Source of the DNA: Hormiphora californensis
Taxonomy: Eukaryota; Ctenophora; Tentaculata; Cydippida; Pleurobrachiidae
Assembly (NCBI GenBank): GCA_020137815.1
Contig: CM035360.1
Location: 6,103,559-6,167,558, forward strand
Length of the DNA stretch: 64,000 nt
Direction: 5' to 3'
The position numbers and the translations under genes were made by a program. Shown in pieces: positions 41,657-53,802 of this stretch. The first letter of the stretch is position 1, and the number at the start of each line of letters is the position of its first letter. The notes under the pieces were generated by a model. That model did no database searches. It saw only the letters and a program-made list of their open reading frames with translations, and was not told where the DNA came from.

Positions 41657-43148
41657 ACAGATGCAGCCTGCAGTGCACGGCCGGCCCGGTCCTCCTCGTC
41701 TTATTTATCTTTATTTTTGTACATTTTTCTCGAAAAAGATGGTATAGCGATAGTGTGTGTTACGTGTGTGTGTCGGCCCCCCGTTATTTATTTTGCATCC
41801 GACTTTTTCGTTACAGAGAGAGAGATGAGAAGAGAGATGAGACAGCGATCCAGACAGAAGAGACAGAGATCGAGAGAGAGAGAAAGAGAAAGAGAGAAAG
41901 AGAAACAGTTATATATCTTATGAGCAAGAGTATTTGTTGTACAGAGAGAACACTGACCCATGGGCATATATGAATTAATAGAAAAACATTCGGATTGGAA
42001 CGTGTGATTGAGATTAAGGTCGGGAGATCTGGCGCAGAGAGAGGGTCGGTCGAAAGAGACTATAATGGTAGATCGGCGGAAGGATGGATGATATGTGTGA
42101 AACACACCTGCCCACTTAATGTCAATTTCTGTTACATTTTTACAATGCTGAAAATATGCAGTTTTGTTTCGACCGACTATGGATGACTATCTAATCACTG
42201 TTAGTTGAATGTATATATCTACGGAACCTCACGTAGCCGTAACGGGTCTTTGGTGTGGAGAGGACAGTCATATGTGTGTTAAAACTCACTTTGTTTCTGC
42301 ACTCTGCAGCATGGTCTTATCGTTCTGTCGGTTAATCGGTTATTGAATTGACTGTCATATGATTCTTATCTGGTGACAAGTTTCAGATAGTTAGTGCGCG
42401 TCGTTGTTTTGCGCGTTACCATCGAGCGCGCGTAAAATGATTTAGTTTGAAAAACTGGCGCTGACAAGCGCCACAAAAGCTGAACTTGTCAGCACTTGTT
42501 TCTAAAAAGGTTAGAAAGTAGAAACACGCTTGCTGGTTGGAGCTTTGAATGAACAAACAAATTAGCTTGAGCAAAAGTGATTGGCAATCCGTAAAAAGTA
42601 CAAACAAAAGACAAAGGCCTCCAGGAGCTGTCAGAACTCGGGCCAATGATCTGAAGTCAGAGTCAGAGGCTTCGGTAGTGCTGTACTTTTTACCTGTTGC
42701 TGTAGGCTACGTGAACGGTGAACTTGCTAATTTACCTGGCGACGCCGACCCAATCTGAGTCCACTGAGAATCAAAACGATGTCTCTGTCAGAACTCAGAG
42801 GCCAGAGCATTGGCCTGACCCTATTCTCATAGGGCGAGAACTGCGGTCAGAGCATTGGCCTGACAGCGATGTATGCCGCCGCTAGACAGAATGGTGCAAC
42901 CTCCAGACAACCTCGCTAATTTAGTAACATTATCCTTTCTTAGTTTCTTGTTCTGGGCCCTGGCCTATGCGCCCCTTCTTTGAGTTTGGGGAACGGATTG
43001 TGTGGATACTCGAGACATTAAAACATCATAGCTTAAAACAGAACGTTGTTCAGTGTAAAATCATTCAATGATCAAATATCCGACAGATACTTTCTCTAAC
43101 ATGTTTTTGGATATATCTAATTCGCGTATTTAGTAAGTCAATATTCAT
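41657..43148. other. Region between two convergent genes
   Basis: It holds the 3' UTR of the hnRNP H/F-like gene, including GA-rich sequence at 41815-41905, and the 3' flank of the gene ending at 43149. A small repeat related to one near 54475 lies at 42784-42866. No further gene is seen. Confidence 0.5.
42784..42866. mobile_element. Small CTGTCAG...CTGACAG element
   Basis: It runs from CTGTCAG to CTGACAG and contains CAGAGCATTGGCCTGAC twice. Flanks CGATGTCT and CGATGTAT differ by one base and may be an 8-bp duplication. A related copy lies at 54475-54547. Confidence 0.45.
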
Positions 43149-46100
43149 CTAGTAAAGTCGCTTTTTCTTAGGAGGAACGGGCTTATCTTTAGTGGCAGGA
43201 GCTTGGAACTTTCCAAAGTTTACTTTGCCTACTTTTTTCTGTCCAAATCTGCTCGTTTTCTCTTCAGGGGCTGGTGATGGCTTCTTTTCCGGTTTGGGTG
43301 ACGGTGTAGTGGCGGATTCAGCCTTTGCTTCTTCCTTTTTGGACGCCTCTTCAGTCTTCTTGGGCTCAGCAGCAGGGACCGCTTCAGGAGCAGGGGCGGC
43401 TTCAGTCTTTTTTGGTTCAGGAGCAGGGGTGGCTTCAGTCTTCTTGGGCTCAGCAGCAGGGGCCGCTTCAGGAGCAGGGGCGGCTTCAGTCTTCTTTTGT
43501 TCAGAAGCAGGGGTGGCTTCTGCGGGGGCGGCTTCAGCGGGAGCGGCTTCAGCGGGAGCGGCTTCAGCAGGAGCGGCTTCAGCAGGAGCGGCTTCAGCAG
43601 GAGCGGCTTCAGCAGGAGCGGCTTCAGCAGGAGCGGCTTCAGCAGGAGCGGCTTCAGCAGGAGCGGCTTCAGCAGGAGCGGCTTCAGCGGGAGCGGCTTC
43701 AGCAGGAGCGGCTTCAGCGGGAACAGCTTCAGCGGGAGCGGCTTCAGCGGGAGCGGCTTCGGCGGGAGCGGCTTCGGCGGGAGTGGCTTCAGCGGCGGCT
43801 TCGGCGGCGGCGGCTTCAGCAGGGGCAGCTTCGGCGGGAGCGGCTTCGGCGGGGGCAGCTTCGGCGGGAGCGGCTTCAGCGGGAGCGGCTTCGGCTAGCG
43901 CATCTTCTGTATCTATCGTTATTTCTGGGGCGGTGGTTACAGCAGCCTCATCGCCCTCCTTAGTCTCCACTACTTCCTCGGACACGACAGTGCTGTTGAT
44001 TCCAAGTACAACGTCGTCAGCAGCATCCAACTCTAACTTCACCTCGTGCTCCTGGAAATACATAGTGTCAGTTTAATGGACAACGGAAAATAATTTCATT
44101 TGTTAGATTCTTTCCCATAAATCCGCACAATTACTGCAATAGGGGTAGGTACTAGGTATGGATAATTCATACAATGGTTTATAACCTTTTGTTCAACTTC
44201 TTCTGAATTTGACTCTGATGTTGACATTTGGAACTGGAGGGAGCTCACTCCCATCGCTTCTTCTGCAGCCTCGCTAGTTTGTTGATCTGGTACAAACTCA
44301 CACTCTCCTCCCTCGACAGGTGGAGAGAACTCCCCAGACACCTTTTCAACCTGAAAGGAGTGGCAGTGTTAGTGTTCCAGCTGCGGGCACACGTGGGGAG
44401 AAGCTGTGCAGGAGATGGGGTGCTGGCTATGCGGCCGAGAGAGTACAGACCAACAGGGCAGCTGCAAGGAAAGAAAGGCAATCCCCTGAATCAGATGGCA
44501 AACCATTTTGAGTATTAAAGTGGTTACAAGATATGCAGAAAGGAAGGTACTAATATCACTTTCAAGTAAAAGATACAAGATTTATTGGTTGAGATCAAGA
44601 GAAAGAAAGGTAGAGGTACATGTCAGTTGTAACTCCTAACTAAGCAGGGATATCTTGCAATATATGCAGCAGTGCAAGAAAACAATGCAGTATGCTTGTA
44701 ATCTTCAAAGCAAAAAAAGGGACCCTTGCTGTGTTTGTTGATCAGACAAAATATATCCTGCTGTCTCTCTCTGATGGCAATGTATTGACACGTGACACCT
44801 TCACAGAATGCGAGGTAAGGGTGGCAATAAGTGGAAAGGCACAAAGCGGAGGGGTTCCCGGTGGCGAGTATTGTAGGGCTACCTGGGCGGCTTCCTCGGG
44901 AGATATCACCGTGTAAATACCAAGCTGTTCGACCGGCTCTGAGGGAGTGTTTTGTGAGTTAGAAACTGGGGTCGGAATCTGAAAGGGTTCTAATACAGGA
45001 TATAATAGGCTGTGGTTGGTTATGCTTTTAGGTAGGAATTAATGTTGAAAGGTTTCAAAAGGATTAAAGGTCTCCAAATTGTGATTCATACAGCATTAAT
45101 GTTTAAATATTTTAAGTTTAGATGATAAGATGATAAAACAGAAAGGAAGATTGTATGTGGAAGAGGCTAAAATGAAAGCTTCACGAAGACACGTTAAATA
45201 TAAAAAGGAAAAAGAGTCTGCTTCACCACAACAACTGCATCAGTGCTCTGTCCCTAGTGTTGCCAGGCAACAGTGCTCTGCCCCGAGTTGTTAGGCGAGT
45301 GTTGCCAGGCAACAGAGCTCGGTTGCTACCTGGCTCGGGTGCCGGATCCTCCACCAAATCCTTCAACTCCTCTTCCACGGGCTCTTCGGTGGGCTCTTGT
45401 TCCACTGGGGATGCTTCTTCTGCCACCTGCTTCTCATCTCGCCGGACGGTGGTATCCTCAAGAGGCGGGGGAGTAATGTGGTCCCGGGACTGAGTGTGGG
45501 TACCATACTCGCCCTTGCTAACATCCTGGTTGTACCGGTACTCGCCTTCACTTCCTAAAGTTGTGGGGGTTCCAGGGAGGGAGTTTCATGTGTTCAATGA
45601 TACGTGCATTTTATATGAAATGGTTATCATGCACCATTATTTAACATAGTTATCAGCTGACATCTTATCAAGTATTAGGAATTTACATTTTACAACGGTC
45701 AGCTTGAGTTATCTGGCAGCGACAGACCCCGATTTGCTCAAATCTGAGCTTGCGACAGTGCGCTCAGATGGGGTCTGCGGCGCCAGACAATCAACTGATG
45801 AGATTATTGATTTACCCTGGTGGTTTTCTAGGCCAGCCCGTTTGTACTTCTGTCCTAGATCCCCCTCTCCCTGTTGTTCTCCCGTTCCGTACTCGTCGTT
45901 CATCCTGTACCTGCAAGAATTCATCACCGATAAAAGTTGAGACCAGGGAAGGAAGTGTCCCTCCCTAATCTTGATTCTTGGCGAGATTAAGAATGTACAG
46001 ATGAAAGCATATTGCTGATGCTTTCACCTCTGTTTGTGAACAGAAGAAAATCTGAAAAACCACCAATTCAATTCACCTGTTCCTAACGTCCCATCGGTGC

Positions 46101-49100
46101 TCATGAAGTCCATACCTATCGGCCAGATTTTCTCTAGCGCCTGCAGAAGAATTGGACATCTCTGAACCGATGTTGTTAGAGAAGTTATATTTTTTGGGGC
46201 AAAACGAATGTGTGTAGTTTGTGAACTTTCAATTCGCAATAGACTTCTTATATATCATTGAGAGTTCTTCGGGCAGTTCTAAGTATTTTGCCTTTGCAAC
46301 TCGACACTCGAGCTATTTCAGATAAATAAGCTGATGACAGGCTGGTCGGGTGTGTGTGTGTGTATTGGCATATAACACAGTGAGCTTATATGCGGGTAGC
46401 CTAGTATTACTGGCTCGGCTTTACAAGCACAGTGTACATTATGTGCTTTTCTACAACTCCGTGAAATCAGGTAAATCTGGGCACTTTTCTTGGTGGATAG
46501 TATGGTACACACCAAGTGTGAAGTAACATGGAATTATGCTTGAGTCAGCTGTGCAGTAATGTAATAGAGTGAAATTATGTGACACTCTTGCTAAGTCCTT
46601 GTCTAGCGTGTACCCGGTCTTGTTTGATAGCGGGTGCACACTATAGACAAATAACTCAGCTGGAAGAACTAAAACATTCAGATGGATCACAACTAACCCA
46701 TGTATCGAGGAACACCGTACCCCTCGGGCAGTCCACTTCCCAGCCCCTTCTCATGGTGCATGTAACCATCGTAGTGGCTGAAGTGCCGATCAATGATATC
46801 CCTGTACTCGTTCTGCAGATTCCCACTCCTTCTCATCAGGTCGTTCAACCGTTGGGTCGTTCCTGCAGCCGATCCAGAGTCTAAAATGTGCTGTTAGTGT
46901 GCTGTAATCGGTGCTGGCTCGTTCAATTATCCGGCAGGGTGTGCAGGGATATACAATTACTATACCCGGTGCAGGGATATCCCTTTGAGGACCATAACGA
47001 TTGGCCGAACAGAATTTTCTAATTTTTTGTGAAGAAGGTCAGGAGAATAATCTAAGATTATACGAAAAGGGTTTACTGAAATCGGGTTTTTACTTTTTGT
47101 GTTATGACATGGGTCATATATGACCCAGTGGTACTTATATGGTACAAAAAGGTTAGAGACGTCCTGTGTGAGCTATACTGTTATCAGGGACATAAAAACC
47201 GGCTCATTGGTGTACTAGAGGCATGACTAAACTGTTACAACCGGAATATTACGTCTCAGACGGTTTTTTACCTGATTTGGGTCATATATGACCCAGTGGG
47301 CCGTTTGGGAAAATTTCAATGATATTGCCGAAAACTAATGAGTTTCGCTATTTCAACACAAAATAAGCATTTGAAAGTTATTAATATGCTATATAATGAT
47401 TGTTTAACCATTCAAATTAGATATTATGGGAATATTTACTAGATTTGGGTCATATATGACCCAGTGGGTCGTATAGGAAAAATTCATACTTCGGATTCAA
47501 AAACTCAAATTTCAATCTTTATTTCATGTACAACCAATTACTCGTATCAATACAAATCCAATCAATGATAGTCCAATCATTCTAACTGATGGTGATGATA
47601 AAACAGTTTCGCTTTTGAGTCAGACAGAACCCCCTCCCTTTACAACCACTCGCCGAACAACCAATATAGGTTTTCTTGTCCGATTTGCAAACATTACACC
47701 TACGCCTCTGCTCAAGGTAAACAGGAAGATGGCTCCCAGAAAGAGCTGGAGCAGATGATCCGTCATTCTTAACTTGTTGCAATGGGAATGCCCGTTCTAT
47801 ACAACTAAAGTCCTCAACTATACCTCTACAAACTGCCAAACGAAACTCGTTCACTTCTGGGCATGGAACGGACGTCTTTGTTGCCTTCCCCTTCACTCTT
47901 CTCAGGACTGTTTCGACTTTTTCACAGCTTTTGGCGCTTGTAATGACATGAACAGCCTTGTTGTCGATCCATTTTACCACGTTTATTGTCGTAGATGCTA
48001 CTGCAGATGCGGCAGGTGACCGGAATATCTTAATCTCTCCACGTGACATGTCCTTATCTACAGGAAAAGATGGCATTCCTTTTCGACCTGCTGAAACTAC
48101 CCCGGTATAATAGATACCATTCTCGAGAAGATGCGAGAGTAAAACTGGTTGCCTTTATCAATTCGCCTTATACACGGGACGAAAAGAATCACCTGAGCTG
48201 GGGCTAGGCGAATCTGTTGTTGTTAGTCTCACAGAATCTCTGAGGGACACCTGGATCAACGTGTACGCCGACAACTACGTCTCAACCCCCGCCCTAGTCC
48301 TCAATCTTCTCGAGAATGGTATCTATTATACCGGGGTAGTTTCAGCAGGTCGAAAAGGAATGCCATCGTTTCCTGCAGATAAGGACATGTCACATGGAGA
48401 GATGAAGATATTCCGGTCACCTGCCGCATCTGCAGTAGCATCTACGACAATAAACGTGGTAAAATGGATCGACAACAAGGCTGTTCATGTCATTACAAGC
48501 GCCAAAAGCTGGGAAAAGTCGAAACAGTCCAGAGAAGAGTGAAGGGGAAGGCAACAAAGACGTCCTTTCCATGCCCAGAAGTGATCAAGTCCTACAATGC
48601 CTAAATGGGGGGAGTCGACTTGCACGACAGACTGTCTATTACTTGCGGAACTGATAGGAGGTCGAAACACATGTACTATCTCAGACTAGTGTTTAATATT
48701 ATGGATCAATCACTCATGAACTCACGAATAGCTTACCAGGCCATCCATCCAAACAAAACTGAAACTTCGAAAGAGTGGTTGTAAAGGGAGGGGTTCTGTC
48801 TGACTCAAAAGCGAAACTGTTTTATCATCACCATCAGTTATAATGATTGGACTATTATTGATTGGATTTGTATTGATACGAGTAATTGGTTGTACATGAA
48901 ATAAAGATTGAAATTTGAGTTTTTGAATCCGAAGTGTGATTTTTTTCCTATACGACCCACTGGGTCATATATGACCCAAATCTAGTAAATATTCCAATAA
49001 TATCTAATTTGAATGGTTAAACAATCACTATATAGCATATTAATAAATTTCAAATGCTTATTTTGTGTTGAAATAGCGAAACTCATTAGTTTTCGGCAAT

Positions 49101-52100
49101 ATCATTGAAATTTTCCCAAACGGCCCACTGGGTCATATATGACCCAAATCAGGTAAAAAACCGTCTGAGGCGTAATATTCCGGTTGTAACAGTTTAGTCA
49201 TGCCTCTAGTACACCAATGAGCCGGTTTTTATGTCCCTGATAACAGTATAGCTCACACAGGACGTCTCTAACCTTTTTGTACCATTTAAGTACCACTGGG
49301 TCATAAATGACCCAATTTTTGAAATCGCTATAGCTCATTCAATTTTTAATATTTTTTGATGCGGCTTTTTTCTTGCAGTTCTAGTTGGTCTTCTTCTAAA
49401 GTGTTTAAAATTATAGAAAATTCGTAGGAGGCGTTTAGAAATGGCATCAAAAGTTAAAAAATGACCAAAATGAACATCATTTGGACCCAATTATCTAAAC
49501 CTTAACATCAATGATTGTGCATGAAACTTGGATTTTTAGGTAGAGAAATGTCTAAACTATCGTTTAGGCTTTAGTTTGGGCTCAAAAGTTAATCCTGAAG
49601 CTGGGAAATCAGTCTTTAGTGCAATGGGTCATATATGGCCTGTGGTCCTCAAAGGGATATACAATTACTATACCCGGTGAGGGATATACCGCGTGGGCCA
49701 ATAAAAAGGGAGGGTCTTAAATCTTAGATTTCTCCGGCACCGTAATTCCAATGGTTCTGAAATTTTGACACAATGTTGTTGAGCTTATGCCAGATATGTG
49801 TACAGAGTTTCAAGTCCAAAAATGGAGAAATTCATTAATGAACCGAAATTCCTTTTTTTATAGTTAATTGGAGGTTTTCCCTTGTTCCAAGTCGATTTGG
49901 ATCGCAAAATTGCAGCCACTCAATAGTATTAACATTTATCAATGGCAATCTGAAATTTCATTGAAAATGAATAAAGTTTAGTGGGTGAAATTAATGAATT
50001 AAAAATGATCATTTTTTCAAAAAACATATTTTCGCTGAAAATGAGAAATTTGCACTGTAGAGATGAAATCAAAACCTAGCTGGGTTATGCTTTAATCATT
50101 TAAGTTCATTCTGGTATGAAAAACTGTTTAATTTAAAAAAATTAATTTTTTTAAATTTTCAATTTTTCGTTAATAGTTGCATAAATTAACATTAAACCGA
50201 TAGTTCATTAACAAACCGTTAGTTGAGACATAAGTAAATCGAAACCTTGCTAATGGAAGCTTACCAATGCCTATACTGATTGGTAACAACAAGCGTCATG
50301 TGACCTCCATGTAAGCAAGAAAAAACGTGACATGGATGTGACAAAATCATGTTAACAAGATTGCAATATGTCTCGAATTTCCTTTGTTGTACCCAGTATC
50401 TCATATCCGGCGTGGAGTGCAAAAGAGGTCCCTAAAAAACGAAAAAAACCGAATAGAGCAAACCTACATTGGCTTAAAATTATGAATTTAGGTTCATTAA
50501 TGAATTTTTGCATTTTTGGACTTGAAACTCTGTACACATATCTGGCATAAGCTCATGAACATTGTGTCAAAATTTCAGAACCATTGGAATTACGGTGCCG
50601 GAGAAATCTAAGATTTAAGACCCTCCCTTTTTATTGGCCCACGCGGTACAATTACTATACCCGGTGCAGGGATATACAATTACTATACCCGGTGGGGGGG
50701 TCGTCATGTTAATTTTGTTAATGTTTTGTTAATTAACAAACGACCCTTGGTGAAACATTAACAAAATTAACAAAATTAACAAAATTAACAAAAATCGCGT
50801 TTTAGATGTTTTCAGTCGGTTTATAGTTGTTTTATGTGTTTTTAGGTGTGTTTAGGTGTTTCTATCATCTCCCATGGCAGATATTTCATAGCTAGGATAA
50901 TTGTTTGGATTTCATCAAAGGTTTTGAGGTAATAAAAGGGTCATTATAACAAAGGAGGGGTATACGAGTAAAGAACACCAGTTTAATGTATAAATAGTGC
51001 GGTAATATGACGAAAATTTTTCGGCATAATCGTTCTAAAGCTAATTCCACTTCTAGGATACTCTATAGGGTCCCTAGAAATAACCCCTGAAGTTGTCGCA
51101 AGATCGGCGATAAAGAAATTGCATTAATTGGGCCTAATTGGTTACAGGGTGCTTTCAGCCTGAAGCCAAAACCATAAATACCCTTAAAATAGGAGTAGAG
51201 ACAAAACCGAGGGCACTAAAGTGATCAGCGTCCTCGCATTAGTGGGGGTAGGTGCTGGAATTAAGTCTCTATCTCATCTGGTTAATTAGATAATTGGATA
51301 ATCAGCTCTGCGCATAGCCGTTTTTGGCCATATGGCTATAGCTATGTTAGGAAAGGAGTAGAGACAAAACCGAGGGCACTAAAATGGTCAGCGTCCTCGC
51401 ATTAGTGGGGGTAGGTGCTGGAATTAAGTCTCTATCTCATTTGGTTAATTAGTTAATTGGATAATTAGATCTGCACATAGCCGTTTTCGGCCATATGGCT
51501 GTAGCCACTTAGGAATGGTTTAGAGACATTTCACTGGTGCCATCTTGTAGACAATGGCCAAGTTATGGGGGGTCGACGTCGGACTTTTAAGCTCTATCTC
51601 CAACCGTTTAGCCGTTATTTGGCTTTAAAGGTGCTCAAAATGAGCAAAAAACGGTAAAAAGCCCGATTTTGAGCACCTTAAAAACCAAATAACGGCTAAA
51701 CGGTTGGAGATAGAGCATAAAAGTCCGACGTATACCACCCACAACTTGGCCATTGTCTACAAGATGGCACCCGTGAAATGTCTCTAAACCATTCCTAAGT
51801 GGCTATAGCCATATGGCCGAAAACGGCTATGTGCAGATCTAATTATCCAATTAACTAATTAACCAGATGAGATAGAGACTTAATTCCAGCACCTACCCCC
51901 ACTAATGCGAGGACGCTGATCACTTTAGTGCCCTCGGTTTTGTCTATACTCCTATTTTAAGGGTACTTATGGTTTTGGCTTCAGGCTGAAAGCACCCTGT
52001 AACCAATTAGGCCCAATTAAGGCAAGTTCTTCATCGCTGATCTTGCGACAACTTCAGGGGTTGATTCTAGGGACCCTATAGAGTTATACCCTAGAAGTGG

Positions 52101-53802
52101 AATTAGCTTTAGAACGATTATGCCGAAAAATTTTCGTCATATTACCGCACTAGTGGCGGGTCAAAAAAATTCACAAAAAAAATTCAAAAAAATTTTTGGG
52201 GAAAAAATCCTGCCACTAAATCGGGGTGCCACTAAATCGGGGGCCATTAAATCGGGGTCCGACTGTATATCAGTGTTGATTGGATGGGTAGTACGTATAA
52301 TATTGTCAAAAATAACGCAAATGATCTATTAAAGCGGGATTAAAAGCTTCAAAAAGACTTAAAAAAGCTTCTTTTTTTTGTTAATAATGTTAATAATGTT
52401 AATAATGTTAATAATGTTAATGTTAACATTTTAAAAATTTTCATGAAACATTAACATTAACATGACGACCCCCCCTACCCGGTGCAGGGATATACAATTA
52501 CTATACCCGGTGCAGGGATATACAATTACTATACCCGGTACAGGGATATACAATTACTATACCCGGTGCAGGGATATACAATTACTATACCCGGTACAGG
52601 GATATACAATTACTATACCCGGTGCAGGGATATACAATTACTATACCCGGTGCAGGGATATACAATTACTATACCCGGTGCAGGGATATACAATTACTAT
52701 ACCCGGTGCAGGGATATACAATTACTATACCCGGTGAGGGAGGGGAGAAGGGCGGTAGGCAGAGGGCATAGCAAATTCCATAATGGTCAGAGAGAGTAGG
52801 AGGAAGAGAGTAGTTCTTAAGTTTTTCTTCGGTGCGCTTAAGTCGGGCATGCCAGAAGTGACGTTCAATCGAGACTGTCAAATTTTACTAGTTTTGAGAA
52901 ACAAAATTGTTTAATCAAAGAAAGGTCGAAGAGAAAGAAAGACGAAAGACAATAAAGATAGTAAGAAATATTTTTCAGCTATTAAAAATTTGATTGATGC
53001 TTACATGAAAAGTTGCTGGATTGCATTTTTGGGCAGTACATGAGCTTATTTGAGGCCGGGACGATTCCAAGTTTTACCCGCCAAGGATAGGATGCATAAA
53101 GGTCAAAGTAATGCAAAGTCTGGGATCACATGCGTATAATCGATAATGATGGGAATGGAAATCAATAATCATGTTAATCATCATCCAATATAACCGGGTA
53201 AGGGTTCCTTGAGAAACTTCATTAATATATCATAGTGTGATGCTAGCTGTCTAGTACAATATATACCTGGATCTGAGGCATCTCTTAGGCGGCTCCTGTT
53301 TGTATCATTTGTGTAGCGGCCGCTTATAAAGTCAAAGTTGTAGCATCCACTGGTCGCTCCGGGGTAGTACGAACTCGTTTCTGCCAGACTCCTATAGGAA
53401 TTAGGAAAGATAGGGATAGTAATTGTTAGTTTCACCCTATGTTAAAAAGTAATAACCCGATAGAAGTACACAGAACACGGAAGTTTGCTCACAGTAGCTG
53501 TGGTTGTGGAATACTGAAATCTAAATTCAGCCTTTGCGAATTTGGCAAAAAGTGGATTATACGTTACGTTTCAATGCTCTGTATAACACTGTAGCATGAG
53601 CAGGTAGTTGCTGCATGTACCTGTAGTTTCGGGTGGGTGTGGAGGAGTAGGAAGAATAGCTGGAGCTGTAGGGGGAGCTCGAATAGGATGAGTACCGGTT
53701 ATAGGTGGAGGGTGCAGTTGTGTTGTACGACCTCCCGTACGAGGACGGGGCCGAGTATCCCGTGTAGTCGGTATTCCAGGAACGGTAGTGCCGGGAACTC
53801 AT
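43149..53802 (-). CDS. Unrecognised Tyr/Ser-rich and Ala-Glu-Pro repeat protein, 9 exons (682 aa)
   Basis: I do not recognise this protein. Exons in order: 53621-53802, 53267-53391, 46698-46880, 46077-46140, 45816-45910, 45330-45554, 44883-44989, 44186-44350, 43149-44051. All joins keep phase (2049 nt, no stop). The N-terminus (about 1-60) is Tyr/Ser/Thr-rich with YSSYSS-type runs. The middle (about 100-215) is charged, with RLNDLMRRSGNLQNEYRDI, NLADRYGLHEHRWDV and repeated EYG/EYR motifs. An acidic region is followed by a long AEAAP repeat, AEPKKTE-type repeats, and a basic tail (VGKVNFGKFQAP, PPKKKRLY). There is no signal peptide or membrane helix. The composition suggests a disordered, possibly cytoskeletal or structural protein; that is only a guess. 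Intron 2 is 6.4 kb and full of foldback elements. Confidence 0.75.
43512..43900. repeat. 15-bp coding minisatellite (Ala-Glu-Ala-Ala-Pro)
   Basis: About 26 units of GCTTCAGCAGGAGCG, read on the minus strand as Ala-Pro-Ala-Glu-Ala, lie in the last exon of the 682-aa gene. Units vary mostly at synonymous sites (CAG/CGG/GGC interchange), which fits selection on the protein. Open frames in the other five frames are shadows. Confidence 0.92.
47582..48076 (-). pseudogene. piggyBac-like transposase fragment, left arm
   Basis: The fragment reads through RGEIKIFRSP, VVKWIDNKAVHVITSA and VKGKATKTSVPCPEV and ends in a Cys-rich tail (RRRCNVCKSDKKTYIGC) like the C-terminal zinc domain of piggyBac transposases. 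The MGGVDLHDRL segment is missing, removed by an internal deletion after CPEV. Catalytic residues upstream are absent. Confidence 0.72.
48240..48800 (+). pseudogene. piggyBac-like transposase fragment, right arm
   Basis: It begins DNYVSTPALVLNLLENGIYYTG, a part missing from the left arm, and repeats the shared block up to HVITSAKS. A one-base deletion then shifts the frame near 48515. Past it, MGGVDLHDRLS and YYLRLVFNIMDQSLMNSRIAY are readable after an in-frame stop. The Cys-rich tail of the left arm is largely deleted here. Confidence 0.72.
49689..50646. mobile_element. TA-flanked foldback element, 958 bp
   Basis: Ends CCGCGTGGGCCAATAAAAAG and its inverse are nearly perfect arms, flanked by TA (49687-49688, 50647-50648) inside the 28-bp array; a TAC duplication with a one-base shorter end fits equally well. 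The interior is AT-rich and noncoding. Confidence 0.82.
50694..52475. mobile_element. Foldback element FB-C with poly-G ends, 1.78 kb
   Basis: Ends GGGGGGGTCGTCATGTTAAT and its inverse are flanked by the exact 8-bp duplication TACCCGGT (50686-50693, 52476-52483). Inner arms pair about 50990-51640 with 51650-52150. They carry the block GCATTAGTGGGGGTAGGTGC, duplicated in the left arm at about 51236 and 51398, also present in the TA element at 4803-5819. A Tigger-like end (AAATCGGGGTCCGACTG) lies at about 52248-52265. Confidence 0.85.

Larger units (their letters stand above)
46981..49656. mobile_element. piggyBac-derived foldback element, 2.7 kb
   Basis: It starts CCCTTTGAGGACCA and ends TGGTCCTCAAAGGG, bordered by ATAT on both sides (46977-46980, 49657-49660) rather than the usual piggyBac TTAA. 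Both halves carry inverted copies of the same transposase end and several copies of the palindrome TGGGTCATATATGACCCA. The loop is at about 48130-48280. Confidence 0.8.
46935..52735. repeat. 28-bp minisatellite split by three foldback elements
   Basis: Units of CAGGGATATACAATTACTAT plus ACCCGGTG occur at 46935-46980, 49657-49688, 50647-50693 and 52476-52735; the last block has about nine copies. The four pieces are separated by elements of 2676, 958 and 1782 bp. The whole lies in intron 2 of the 682-aa gene. Confidence 0.92.

Noticed and set aside
43192-44076. 294-aa plus-strand open frame of Ala/Gly/Ser repeats
   Set aside because: It is antisense to the last exon of the 682-aa gene, whose nine exons join in phase.
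52462-52799. Open frames with GYTITIPG and YNYYTRCRD repeats
   Set aside because: They are translations of the 28-bp minisatellite in shifting frames.
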